Assembly (NCBI GenBank): GCA_963777665.1
Contig: CAVZRJ010000012.1
Location: 62,001-126,000, forward strand
Length of the DNA: 64,000 bases
DNA from: Bog-756 sp963777665
GTDB taxonomy: Bacteria > Actinomycetota > Acidimicrobiia > Acidimicrobiales > RAAP-2
Reading direction: 5' to 3'
Part shown: positions 9,910-18,356 of the stretch, piece after piece
Layout: the number at the start of each line of letters is the position of its first letter
Numbering within the stretch: position 1 is the stretch's first letter
Notes under the pieces: model-generated
Databases searched by the model: none
Told to the model about the DNA's origin: nothing
Seen by the model: the letters and a program-made list of their open reading frames with translations, nothing else
Position numbers and translations under genes: made by a program

Positions 9910-10111
9910 GGTCCGGTCACGGTCAGGAGCCCGGCGCTCCCGCCGGCACGACGGACGGTGGGATGGCCATGGCCAGAGTCTAGGAGAGCAGGATCGCCGG
10001 ACTCGGCGCCGGCGGCCCGCGGCACGACGCCGCGTCGGGGCATACAATCGAGGGTTCCCCTGGGCCGTGAGAGGGCCGTGCGGGGCGGGCACGGGACGAC
10101 AGGAGGTGGGG

Positions 10112-12424
10112 GTGGCAACGGAGCTGGAAGCCGAGCAGGCGTTCGTCGACCTCGCCTACGCGCGGCTCGACGCCATGCGCGGGGATGCCAACTCGATGCT
10201 CGAGGGAGTGCTCGACCTGGGCAGGGGCGGAACCTTCCAGTCGCGGACCGAGCGGGACGTCATCGTGCGCACCAGCCTGGCCCGGCTCGAGCAGCTCGAC
10301 ATCGGAGACCAGGCACTCACCTTCGGGCGGATCGACCGGCTGGCCGCGGGCGACCGGACCACCAACTCGACCCCGACCACCAACGGCGCGCACGGTGGGT
10401 CGGGCACCGAAACCTTCCACATCGGCCGCCTGGCCATCCACGGTGCGGACCACGAGCCGCTCGTGGTCGACTGGCGGGCCCCGGTGGCCGAGCCCTTCTA
10501 CCGGGCCACCGGCCGCGACCCCCAGGGGCTCGTCCTCCGTCGCCACCTCGCCCTCCGGGGCCGGCAGGTCGTGGGGGTCGAGGACGAGCGGTTCGCCCTT
10601 CCCGACGAGGGCGTCGAGCTGCCCGAAGACGGGACGAACCGCCACGGGGATGCCACCCGCGCGGGAGAGGGCAGGTCGGGCGAGCTCATCGTCGGCGACC
10701 TCCCCATCGGCGGCCCCGCAGCGCTCCTCGCCGCGCTGGACCGTGCCCGGACCGGCCGGATGACGGACATCGTCTCCACGATCCAGCGCGAGCAGGACGA
10801 GATCATCCGGGCCCCACTCGGCGGGGTGCTGGTGGTACAGGGCGGCCCGGGCACAGGGAAGACGGCCGTGGCCCTGCACCGTGCCGCCTATCTGCTCTAC
10901 ACCCACCGGTTCCCGCTCGAGCGGCAGGGCGTGCTGGTGGTCGGTCCCAACCCGCTCTTCCTCCGCTACATCGAGCAGGTCCTCCCCTCGCTCGGCGAGA
11001 CCGGGGTCACCCTCTCGACGGTGGCCGGCCTGGTTCCCGAGGTCCGGGTCCGCGAGAACGGTCCCGTCGACGTGGCCCGTCTGAAGGGTGACGCCCGGAT
11101 GGCCAGGGTGGTGGCCCGCGCCGTCCGTACCAGGCAGCGGCCGCTGGCCGAGGACGTCTCGGTTCCCTACGGCGCGCTGGTCCTCCGTCTGCCCGCCGAG
11201 GAGACCCGCCGGATCGTCGGATCGATCTCCCGCAGGCCCGGCAGCCACAATGCGCGTCGCCGCCTGGTCGAGCAATCGGTGGCCCAGGTGCTGGCCGAGC
11301 GGGCCCGCCAGACCCAGCAGCAACTCGGGATGGGGGCACTTTCGGGGGTCGCCGCCTTCACCGCGGACGACGATTCTTCCGAGCTCGACGAGGACGACGA
11401 GTTCGACTTCGAGGACTTCTCGCGCAAGGTGCGCCGCGTGCCGGAGCTGGCCGAGGCCCTCGACCGGATGTGGCCGCGCCTCTCGCCCCACGAGCTGCTC
11501 CACGATCTCTTCGGAGCGCCACCGCTCATCGCCGCGGCGGCGAGGGGGATCCTCTCCCCCGAGGAGCAGGCCCTCCTCCGGCGTCCCCGCTCGACCTCGT
11601 TCGACGAGGTGGCCTGGACCCCGGCGGACGCCGCGCTCGTCGACGAGGCCCGGCACCTGCTCGGCCCGCGCTCGGGGGGTGGCGACGACGGGGTGCGCAA
11701 GTACGGCCACATCGTGGTCGACGAGGTCCAGGACCTCTCTCCGATGCAGCTGCGGATGCTGACCCGCCGCTCGCTCTCGGGCTCGATGACCGTGGTGGGG
11801 GACATCGCCCAGGCGACCGCCCCCTGGGCCCCGACCTCGTGGGGGGACATCGTCGAGCACCTCCCCGACCGCCGTCCCTCCCGTACGGCCGAGCTCACCG
11901 TGAGCTACCGTACGCCCGCCGAGGTGCTGGCCGTCGCCGCCCGGGTCCTCGCGGTCGCCGCTCCCGACCTCACGCCTCCCCAGCCGGTGCGCCGCACCGG
12001 GGTCGAGCCGACGATGCTCGCGGTCCGGTCCGACGACGGCGATCCCGGTCTGGCCGATCTGACCCGCACGGTGGCCGACGTCGCGGCAGGCGAGGTGGAA
12101 GCGGTCCGACCCGGGCGGGTGGCCATCGTGGCTCCCGAGACGCTGCTGTCCCCGCTGTCGACCGCCCTGGCCGAGGCCGGGGTGCCGGTGGTCGACGCCA
12201 GGGACATGCGCAGGGGCGGCCTCTCCGAGCCGCTGGTGCTGCTCGCGGCCGACTCGGCCAACGGACTCGAGTTCGACTCGGTGGTGGTGGTCGAGCCTGC
12301 GGCGATCGCCGGGGAGACCTCGCGGGGAATGCGGACCCTCTATGTGGCGCTCACCCGACCCACCCGGCGGCTGACGGTGGTCTCGCTCACCCCGCCTCCG
12401 GCCGCCCTCGCAGCACCCGGTTGA
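10112..12424 (+). CDS. HelD/HelR family RNA polymerase-recycling ATPase (UvrD-like helicase)
   Basis: A 770-residue protein of the HelD class. In other bacteria these proteins bind RNA polymerase, release stalled complexes and in actinomycetes can protect against rifampicin. The N-terminal part starts with a helical stretch, as expected for the arm that enters the polymerase secondary channel. Walker A GGPGTGKTAVALHR is near residue 245, Walker B VVDEVQDLS near 537, motif SYRTPAEVL near 597 and the terminal LYVALTRPTRR last. An acidic stretch (ELDEDDEFDFEDF, nucleotides 11382-11418) lies between the ATPase halves. GTG 10112 is chosen for the AGGAGG at 10101-10106; the in-frame GTG at 10106 overlaps that site. 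Confidence 0.88.
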   Translation: MATELEAEQAFVDLAYARLDAMRGDANSMLEGVLDLGRGGTFQSRTERDVIVRTSLARLEQLDIGDQALTFGRIDRLAAGDRTTNSTPTTNGAHGGSGTETFHIGRLAIHGADHEPLVVDWRAPVAEPFYRATGRDPQGLVLRRHLALRGRQVVGVEDERFALPDEGVELPEDGTNRHGDATRAGEGRSGELIVGDLPIGGPAALLAALDRARTGRMTDIVSTIQREQDEIIRAPLGGVLVVQGGPGTGKTAVALHRAAYLLYTHRFPLERQGVLVVGPNPLFLRYIEQVLPSLGETGVTLSTVAGLVPEVRVRENGPVDVARLKGDARMARVVARAVRTRQRPLAEDVSVPYGALVLRLPAEETRRIVGSISRRPGSHNARRRLVEQSVAQVLAERARQTQQQLGMGALSGVAAFTADDDSSELDEDDEFDFEDFSRKVRRVPELAEALDRMWPRLSPHELLHDLFGAPPLIAAAARGILSPEEQALLRRPRSTSFDEVAWTPADAALVDEARHLLGPRSGGGDDGVRKYGHIVVDEVQDLSPMQLRMLTRRSLSGSMTVVGDIAQATAPWAPTSWGDIVEHLPDRRPSRTAELTVSYRTPAEVLAVAARVLAVAAPDLTPPQPVRRTGVEPTMLAVRSDDGDPGLADLTRTVADVAAGEVEAVRPGRVAIVAPETLLSPLSTALAEAGVPVVDARDMRRGGLSEPLVLLAADSANGLEFDSVVVVEPAAIAGETSRGMRTLYVALTRPTRRLTVVSLTPPPAALAAPG

Positions 12425-12498
12425 GGGGCCTTCGAACACCACGGAAAGACCGCTTTCGACCGGGTGGCCCGAGTTGGCCCTCCGAGCGCCGGATGGAG

Positions 12499-12504
12499 TA
12501 AAAC
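12499..12504 (+). promoter_or_regulatory. -10 element TAAAAC, leaderless ctaE-qcrCAB transcript
   Basis: TAAAAC ends 7 bases before the GTG of ctaE, so transcription would start at or next to the start codon. No convincing ribosome site precedes the GTG. The same arrangement occurs at several other genes here, which supports this start. Confidence 0.5.
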
Positions 12505-12511
12505 TTCCTCC

Positions 12512-13123
12512 GTGACCCAGGCCCTAGCCGCCGATCCGGCCATCGCCAGGCCCACCCGCCACCGCCCGGACAGGCCATCGATGTTGGCCGTGGGCGTCAT
12601 CATCTGGCTCGGGTCGGAGGTGATGTTCTTCAGCTCGCTGTTCGCCGCCTTCTTCACCATTCGTGCACACGCTTCGGTCTGGCCGCCGACCGGCACCCAC
12701 CTCGACACGCTCCGGGCCGGGTTCTTCACCGTCATCCTGGTGGCGTCGAGCTTCACGATGCAGAAGGCCGTGTTCGACCAGGAGAAGGGCGAGCGCAGGA
12801 GCGCCAAGCTCTGGGTGTGGTTCACCATCATCCTCGGCGGCCTCTTCGTGGCCAACCAGTTCTACGAGTGGGTGTCGCTCTCCCACGACCCGGCCACCAA
12901 CCCCACCCACACCGCATACGGGTCGCTCTTCTACATCATGTCCGGTGTCCACGGCTTGCACGTCTTTCTCGGGCTGGCCGCAATGGTGTTCCTGCTCGCC
13001 CGCCTCAGGGGTCCGAAGGGCGATCCGGGTGAGACAGCGGTGTTCCAGGGCGTGAGCTACTACTGGCACTTCGTGGACGTCGTGTGGATCGGCCTCTACA
13101 GCTGCCTCTTCCTCCTCAAGTAA
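12512..13123 (+). CDS. ctaE: cytochrome c oxidase subunit III
   Basis: A 203-residue membrane protein with five predicted helices, typical of the short actinobacterial CtaE. Landmarks are the first helix with WLGSEVMFFSSLFAAFF (conserved glutamate), FFTVILVASSFTMQ, NQFYEWVSL, MSGVHGLHVFLGL and the final VSYYWHFVDVVWIGLYSCLF. It is part of the aa3 oxidase that ends the respiratory chain. Its TAA stop overlaps the qcrC ATG (TAATG), linking it to the bc complex genes as in mycobacteria and Streptomyces, where III-bcc-aa3 form a supercomplex. Confidence 0.95.
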   Translation: MTQALAADPAIARPTRHRPDRPSMLAVGVIIWLGSEVMFFSSLFAAFFTIRAHASVWPPTGTHLDTLRAGFFTVILVASSFTMQKAVFDQEKGERRSAKLWVWFTIILGGLFVANQFYEWVSLSHDPATNPTHTAYGSLFYIMSGVHGLHVFLGLAAMVFLLARLRGPKGDPGETAVFQGVSYYWHFVDVVWIGLYSCLFLLK

Positions 13124-14037
13124 TGCCTGCCCCCCACCAAACGCGGGCTTCCCGGGCACGACCGGACCACCGGCCGGCCGGCCGGCCGCGTCGACTCTGG
13201 AAGCCCCGGCTCGCGGCGCCGGCGGCCCTGCTCGGCTGCGTCGCCCTGGTCGGTCTGCTCGTCTTCTCGCCGGGAGCGGCCCGGGCCGTCACGACGCCGG
13301 CCGCCAACGCGCCGAGCCCTTCGGCCGCCCTCCACTTCGCCGCGCCCTCGAACCAGACCGGTCTCACCTACGTCACCCTGCCGACCTCATTCATCGCCCC
13401 GGGCGAAGCCCTGTTCGCGTCCAACTGCTCGAGCTGTCACGGTCGCGAGGCCAATGGCAACACCGGAGTGGGCCCCAACCTGCAGGGGCTGGGAGCCGGG
13501 ACCATCGACTTCTGGGTCTCGACCGGTCGGATGCCCCTGGCCGACGCGGGTACCCAGCCGATCCGCAAGCCTTCCCGTTTCAGCCGCCTCCAGACCCTCG
13601 AGATCTCCGCCTGGGTGCAGTCACTGACTCCGGGAGTGGGCACCCAGGTGCCGGCGGTCAACACCTCCGGCGCCGACCTCGAGGCCGGCGGCACCCTCTT
13701 CACCCTCAATTCCGCGGCCTGCCACACCATCACCGGTGCAGGGGACGCGTTGGCAAATGGGGCCGTCGCCCCGAGCCTCCATCTGGCCACCCCGACCCAG
13801 GTGGTCGAGGCCATCCGGTCGGGCCCGGGAAACATGCCCCACTTCGGGCCCGGCAACATCACCGACGTCCAGGCGCGGGACATCACCGCCTACGTCACCG
13901 AGGTGCTCCAGCACCCCTCCAACCCCGGAGGGTTCGGCCTCGGCGGCATCGGCCCGGTCGGGGAGGGGTTCATCGGACTGCTCCTCGGCGTGGGCGGTCT
14001 GATGCTCGTCTGCTTCTGGATCGGGAACCGGACATGA
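13123..14037 (+). CDS. qcrC: cytochrome bc1 complex dihaem cytochrome c subunit
   Basis: QcrC carries two c-type haems that pass electrons straight to the aa3 oxidase in the actinobacterial supercomplex. The 304-residue protein has an N-terminal membrane helix (LAAPAALLGCVALVGLLVFS), a first haem site C102-S-S-C105-H106 and a C-terminal anchor (LLLGVGGLMLVCFWIG). The second haem site reads S197-A-A-C200-H201: the first cysteine of the expected CxxCH is a serine (codon TCC). The surrounding LFTLN...ITGAGDAL matches the family pattern LFRLNCASCHNFTGRG, so the site is in the right place. Either haem 2 is held by one thioether bond or there is a base error. The end overlaps qcrA (ATGA). Confidence 0.93.
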   Translation: MPAPHQTRASRARPDHRPAGRPRRLWKPRLAAPAALLGCVALVGLLVFSPGAARAVTTPAANAPSPSAALHFAAPSNQTGLTYVTLPTSFIAPGEALFASNCSSCHGREANGNTGVGPNLQGLGAGTIDFWVSTGRMPLADAGTQPIRKPSRFSRLQTLEISAWVQSLTPGVGTQVPAVNTSGADLEAGGTLFTLNSAACHTITGAGDALANGAVAPSLHLATPTQVVEAIRSGPGNMPHFGPGNITDVQARDITAYVTEVLQHPSNPGGFGLGGIGPVGEGFIGLLLGVGGLMLVCFWIGNRT

Positions 14038-14996
14038 GCGGCAACGGTTCGCGCCTCGACGGCCCGCTGCCTCCCGCAGCGCTCGACGACGCCCATCTGC
14101 AGCCGTACGCGAAGCACCCCGACCGCGCGGAGCTGGTGGCGGCCGTGGCGATGTTCGTCGGGTTCGCCGGATTCATCGGGTTCGGAGTGGCCTACTGGGT
14201 CGATGCCAACACCCAGTGGCAGGCGGTCACCCTCGGGGTCGGCATGCTGGCACTCGGCTTCGGGGTGACCGCCTGGGGCAAGTACCTCATGCCCCAGGGG
14301 CCCTTCGTGGAGGAACGCCACGAGTTCCACTCGACCGAGGCCGAGCGGGATGCCATGACCGCGGCGGTCGTCGAGCGCGGCGGCATGGTGCTCAAGCGGC
14401 GCAAGCTCCTGGGCGGGCTCTTCGCGGTGGGATCGACCGTGATGGGCATCGTCCTCCTCTTTCCGCTGTTGCGGTCGCTCGGCCCGAAGCCCACCAAGGC
14501 CGCATTCGTCACCAGTGACTCGCTCTTCGCCACCAACTGGGTCAAGGGACTCAAGCTGGTCACGGTGGACGGGCGGGCGATCACCGTCAACGACCTCGAG
14601 GTGGGCGGGGTGCTCACCGTCTTCCCCTCCGGCTTCGAGGGCTCGTCGCCCGACCAGGTCATCCTCATCCGACTCGCCGAGATCGGCCCGCACGAGCCAC
14701 CCCTCGTCATCCTCCCGCCGGGCAGGACCAGCTGGGGTGTCCGCGGATATGTGGCCTACTCCAAGCTCTGCACCCACCTCGGCTGCCCGGTCGGCCTCTA
14801 CCAGGAGCAGACCCAACAGTTGGTCTGTCCCTGTCACCAGTCGATCTTCAACGTGAGGTCCGGCGCCGTTCCCGAGTTCGGCCCGGCGCCCCGCCCGCTC
14901 CCGCAGCTCCCCATCACCGTGGACGCCAACGGGTACTTCCGGGCGAACGGACGGTTCGACCAGCCGGTCGGCCCCGGGTTCTGGGAGCGCCCATGA
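14034..14996 (+). CDS. qcrA: cytochrome bc1 complex Rieske iron-sulfur subunit
   Basis: A 320-residue actinobacterial Rieske protein with three predicted N-terminal membrane helices (around residues 38-58, 64-84 and 122-145) and a C-terminal 2Fe-2S domain. Cluster ligands are in CTHLGC (C246-H248) and CPCHQS (C265-H268), with the disulfide cysteines in the same motifs. It moves electrons from menaquinol to cytochrome c in the periplasmic face of the complex. Both ends overlap neighbours by four bases (ATGA), showing tight translational coupling with qcrC and qcrB. Confidence 0.96.
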   Translation: MSGNGSRLDGPLPPAALDDAHLQPYAKHPDRAELVAAVAMFVGFAGFIGFGVAYWVDANTQWQAVTLGVGMLALGFGVTAWGKYLMPQGPFVEERHEFHSTEAERDAMTAAVVERGGMVLKRRKLLGGLFAVGSTVMGIVLLFPLLRSLGPKPTKAAFVTSDSLFATNWVKGLKLVTVDGRAITVNDLEVGGVLTVFPSGFEGSSPDQVILIRLAEIGPHEPPLVILPPGRTSWGVRGYVAYSKLCTHLGCPVGLYQEQTQQLVCPCHQSIFNVRSGAVPEFGPAPRPLPQLPITVDANGYFRANGRFDQPVGPGFWERP

Positions 14997-16477
14997 TCGA
15001 CAAGTCCCTCCGCTGGCTCGACGACCGCCTGGGCATCGCCAAGGGCGGCCGGACCTTCCTCGACAAGATCTTCCCCGACCACTGGTCCTTCATGCTCGGG
15101 GAGATCGCCCTCTATTCGTTCGTGGTCCTGATCCTCACCGGTGTCTTCCTCTCCCTCTACTTCATCCCCTCCGCCCACGAGGTCGTCTACCACGGGAGCT
15201 ACCTCCCCCTGCGGGGCGAGAAGGTGTCGGAGGCCTACTCCTCGACGGTCGGGCTCTCCTTCGACGTCCGCTCGGGGCTCCTCATGCGCCAGGCCCACCA
15301 CTGGGCGGCGGACATCTTCCTCGGGGCCATCGCCGTGCACATGGCACGGGTGTTCTTCACCGGCGCCTTCCGCAAGCCCCGTGAGTTCAACTGGATCGTC
15401 GGGGTGTCGATGCTCATCCTTGGGATCGTCAACGGCTTCCTCGGGTACTCACTTCCCGACGACCTGGTCTCGGGGACCGGGATCCGCATCGCCTACTCGA
15501 TCATCGAGTCGATCCCGCTCGTGGGCACCTACCTGGGCTTCTTCCTCTTCGGTGGCAACTACCCGGGCAACGGGGTGATCATCCCGCGCTTCTACGTGAT
15601 CCACATCCTGATCGTGCCGCTCATCCTCATCGGGCTCCTCGCGGCGCATCTCGGCCTCCTGGTCAAACAGAAGCACACCCAGTTCAAAGGCAACGGCGCC
15701 ACCGAGCACAACGTGATCGGCTCGCCCATGTTCCCGACCTTCATGGCCAAGACCACCGGGTTCCTCTTCATGACGACCGCAGTGATCTTCCTCCTCGGCG
15801 GGTTCGCCCAGATCAACCCGATCTGGCAGTTCGGCCAGTACGAGCCCTACCAGATCTCCTACGCGGTCCAACCCGACTGGTACATGGGATGGCTGGACGG
15901 GGCGCTCCGGGTCATGCCCAGCTGGGAATGGGTCGGCTGGGGCCACACCATCCCCCTCGAGGTCTTGTTGCCGGCGGTGATCTTCCCCGGCATCATCTTC
16001 AACATCCTGTTGGTGTGGCCCTTCATCGAGTCCCGCTACACCAAGGACCTCGCCTACCACAACCTGCTGGACCGGCCCCGCGACCGTCCGAAGCGCACCG
16101 CTGCCGGTGCGGCCATGTTGACCCTGCTCGGCATGACCTTCTTCGCCTCGTCGACCGACGTGATGGCCAACTTCCTGCAGTTGCCGCTCATCGACGTGCT
16201 CTGGTTCTTCCGGTTCGCCATCCCGATCGCGCCGATCATCGCCTACTACCTGACCTACAAGATCTGCAACGAGATGCGCGAGGCGGAAGGCGTCGGAAAG
16301 CGCAAGCGCGCGGTCATCGTGCTCCGGACTGCGGACGGCGAGTACACCACGGTTCCGTCCGAGCCCCGTCCGGGCGACGGTTACGAAGAACTCGAGGCGG
16401 TACCCGTCCCGACCTACATCGACCTCGTGCCACCCGAGCTGGCCACCGGTGCCGGTGTGCGCCGGGTCATCCGCTGA
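14993..16477 (+). CDS. qcrB: cytochrome bc1 complex cytochrome b subunit
   Basis: QcrB is the menaquinol-oxidising cytochrome b of the bcc complex and the target of the telacebec class of drugs. The 494-residue protein shows the haem-b histidines in RQAHHWAADIFLGAIAVHMARVF (first helix pair) and in YVIHILIVPL...AAHLGLL. The Qo-site motif PDWY is seen in AVQPDWYMGW. About eight to nine membrane helices and a charged C-terminal extension (PSEPRPGDGYEELEAVPVPT) complete it. It is the last gene of ctaE-qcrC-qcrA-qcrB; 125 bases without a gene follow. Confidence 0.96.
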   Translation: MIDKSLRWLDDRLGIAKGGRTFLDKIFPDHWSFMLGEIALYSFVVLILTGVFLSLYFIPSAHEVVYHGSYLPLRGEKVSEAYSSTVGLSFDVRSGLLMRQAHHWAADIFLGAIAVHMARVFFTGAFRKPREFNWIVGVSMLILGIVNGFLGYSLPDDLVSGTGIRIAYSIIESIPLVGTYLGFFLFGGNYPGNGVIIPRFYVIHILIVPLILIGLLAAHLGLLVKQKHTQFKGNGATEHNVIGSPMFPTFMAKTTGFLFMTTAVIFLLGGFAQINPIWQFGQYEPYQISYAVQPDWYMGWLDGALRVMPSWEWVGWGHTIPLEVLLPAVIFPGIIFNILLVWPFIESRYTKDLAYHNLLDRPRDRPKRTAAGAAMLTLLGMTFFASSTDVMANFLQLPLIDVLWFFRFAIPIAPIIAYYLTYKICNEMREAEGVGKRKRAVIVLRTADGEYTTVPSEPRPGDGYEELEAVPVPTYIDLVPPELATGAGVRRVIR

Positions 16478-16588
16478 CCCGGCGCACCCTCTCCGCACCG
16501 TCGGCGTCGCACTCCACCGGAACGCACGCCCTTCCGTCAGCGGCACCGGCGACCGGACCGTCCGGCGGGCCGCACGACGGCGTCGGGC

Positions 16589-16594
16589 TACCAT
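16589..16594 (+). promoter_or_regulatory. -10 element TACCAT, leaderless promoter
   Basis: TACCAT is exactly 8 bases upstream of the ATG at 16603, with no ribosome site between. The same TAnCAT-N8-ATG layout precedes the genes at 32462 and 48948. Confidence 0.45.
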
Positions 16595-16602
16595 CGCCAC
16601 CC

Positions 16603-17439
16603 ATGGCGCTTCGCCCTGAGGACCTGGTCGACCTCGGCCGGTATCCGCTGGACGATCCGGACGGGGATGCGTATCGCGCTGTGGTCGCCGGAGCCCGGTC
16701 CCAGCTGTGCTCCACGGGAGCGGTCGAACTGTCCGGGTTCGTCACCTCTGCGGGCATCGCCGCGTTGGCGGCCGACGCCGAGGAGCTGGCCACGCGTGCC
16801 TTCCATTCGGAAGGGGTGGGCACGGCCTACCTCGAGCTCCCCGACTTCACCCTGCCCGAGGATCATCCGCGGCTGACCTGGGGGCGCTACGCAGTCGGGG
16901 CTGTGGCCTACGACCTCATGCCCTACGACGCGCTGCTGCGCGGGCTCTACGAGTGGGAGCCCCTCCGTCGCCTGGTCGAGGACGTCCTCGACCGGGGCCC
17001 GATCCACCGCTACGCGGATCCCTTCGGTGCCCTCAACCTCGCCGCGATGGGGGACGGGGACGAGTTGCAGTGGCACTTCGATCAGACCGACTTCGTGGTC
17101 TCGCTGGCCATCCAGACCGCTGAGACGGGTGGCGAGTTCGAGGTCGTCCCCCGGATCCGCTCGGCGGCCGACGAGTGCTACGACGCGGTGGCGACCACCC
17201 TGTCCGGAGACCGGTCCGGAGTGGTCGTCCTGCCGATGACTCCGGGCACCCTCCTCGTCTTCGAGGGCCGCCACTCGTTGCACCGGGTGAGCCCCATCGG
17301 CGGTACCCGGTTGCGGCACGTCGGGCTGCTCGCCTACGACACGGTGGCCGGTACCGTCGGCAGCGACCTGCTGCGCGAGAGCCGCTACGGCCGGAGTGTT
17401 CCCTTCGCAACCCCACCGGTGGTATGGCCGACTTCGTGA
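16603..17439 (+). CDS. Fe(II)/2-oxoglutarate-dependent oxygenase (ArpA/HalD-like fold)
   Basis: A 278-residue double-stranded beta-helix oxygenase. The iron triad is visible: H158-x-D160 in LQWHFDQTDF and H227 in FEGRHSLHRVSP, with a following arginine-rich strand (GTRLRHVGLLAYD) where 2-oxoglutarate binds. ETGGEFEVVPRIR after the HxD motif is typical of ArpA-type enzymes; the aspartate argues for hydroxylation or demethylation, not halogenation, which needs HxG. The substrate is unknown. The end overlaps the fae homologue by 16 bases, so the two are coupled. If this enzyme removes methyl groups it would release formaldehyde, which the next gene could handle; that link is inference. Confidence 0.75.
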   Translation: MALRPEDLVDLGRYPLDDPDGDAYRAVVAGARSQLCSTGAVELSGFVTSAGIAALAADAEELATRAFHSEGVGTAYLELPDFTLPEDHPRLTWGRYAVGAVAYDLMPYDALLRGLYEWEPLRRLVEDVLDRGPIHRYADPFGALNLAAMGDGDELQWHFDQTDFVVSLAIQTAETGGEFEVVPRIRSAADECYDAVATTLSGDRSGVVVLPMTPGTLLVFEGRHSLHRVSPIGGTRLRHVGLLAYDTVAGTVGSDLLRESRYGRSVPFATPPVVWPTS

Positions 17440-17942
17440 CCCAGGTGGGGGAGGCCTTCGTCGGCTCCGGCGCGGAGGCGGCCCACCTCAACACCGTGCT
17501 CGGTGCGAAAGGGGGCCCGGTCGAGACGGCCTGGGCCACCGCGCTGGCCAGCCCGCGGGCGGGCCACGTCGCCTTCGTCACCATCCTGCGACCCGGGATC
17601 CCCGCCAAGCCGATGACCCTCTTCGTCAACAAGGCCGCCCTCGACGGGCCGGGGCACTCGGGCATCACCTGGGGTGCGGCCCAGGCCGGGGTGGCCTCAG
17701 GGGTGCTCTGGGCGGTCGCCGACGGGGTGGTCGACGCCGGCCTGGTCGACGACCTGCTGCTCATCGCCGCGGTGTGGGTCGCCCCCGAGGCGGCCGACGA
17801 GGCACTCGTCTACGACAACAACCGCCTGGCCACGCACGACGCCCTCGAGGCCGGCTCCCGGCGCACCCCGACCCTGGCGGAGGCCATCGCGGTGAGGGAC
17901 GCACCGTTCAACGGCTACTACCTCCCGCCCGGAGTGGTCTGA
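17424..17942 (+). CDS. fae: formaldehyde-activating enzyme homologue
   Basis: This 172-residue protein aligns with Fae along its length. VGEAFVGSGAEAAHLNTVLG matches the family start VGEALVGDGNEVAHID, and the proposed catalytic histidine is H21. GPVETAW, KPMTLFVNKA and GAAQAGVASGVLWAVADGVV follow in order. Fae condenses formaldehyde with tetrahydromethanopterin in methylotrophs; some homologues outside methylotrophy use other roles. No tetrahydromethanopterin pathway gene is in this window. It overlaps the upstream oxygenase by 16 bases and faces the convergent ctaF gene 18 bases downstream. Confidence 0.88.
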   Translation: MADFVTQVGEAFVGSGAEAAHLNTVLGAKGGPVETAWATALASPRAGHVAFVTILRPGIPAKPMTLFVNKAALDGPGHSGITWGAAQAGVASGVLWAVADGVVDAGLVDDLLLIAAVWVAPEAADEALVYDNNRLATHDALEAGSRRTPTLAEAIAVRDAPFNGYYLPPGVV

Positions 17943-17960
17943 GCGAAACGACCCTCCGGG

Positions 17961-18356
17961 TCAGACGGTGCCGCCGCGCCGGCTCTCCACCGTCGCACCG
18001 ATGAGCGCGGACAGGCCGAGCGCGACCGCGATCGGGGCCATCCAGAGCCCGAATGCGAAGGTGAGCGTCGCAAAAAGGGCGGCCATCCCCAGGAGGAACG
18101 GCCAGATGCTCGACGCGGGGAAGGAGTTGATGGCGCCCGCGCCCTCGTCCATGGTGGCCTCGGGCTCGTCGCCTTCGAGGGCCTTCTTCGTGTGCAGCGA
18201 CCACCAGATGTAGTAGCTGCCGGGGAGGAGTCCGAGCAGCATCGACCCCATCAGCATCAGGAACCCGGCGTCCTCGTAGCTGGTGAACCAGTACACGACG
18301 CCGATGATCCCGAAGAACACGCCGAGACCGGCGAGGAACACCCCGTTGACCCTCAT
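17961..18356 (-). CDS. ctaF: cytochrome c oxidase subunit IV (actinobacterial CtaF type)
   Basis: A 131-residue protein with four predicted helices: VFLAGLGVFFGIIGVVYWF, FLMLMGSMLLGLLPGSYYIWW, IWPFLLGMAALFATLTFAFG and APIAVALGLSALIGAT. This is the layout of the small actinobacterial aa3 subunit IV, including the YW..S.E..G signature (YWFTSYEDAG). The ATG overlaps the ctaD stop (ATGA), making it the third gene of ctaC-ctaD-ctaF. Confidence 0.9.
   Translation of the reverse strand: MRVNGVFLAGLGVFFGIIGVVYWFTSYEDAGFLMLMGSMLLGLLPGSYYIWWSLHTKKALEGDEPEATMDEGAGAINSFPASSIWPFLLGMAALFATLTFAFGLWMAPIAVALGLSALIGATVESRRGGTV

Noticed and set aside
9980..12442. 820-codon minus-strand frame across helD
   Set aside because: Shadow of the helicase gene; low-complexity composition and no motif.
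16603..17439. Halogenase of the BesD type
   Set aside because: The fold is related, but the iron motif is HxD, not HxG, so chloride binding is unlikely.
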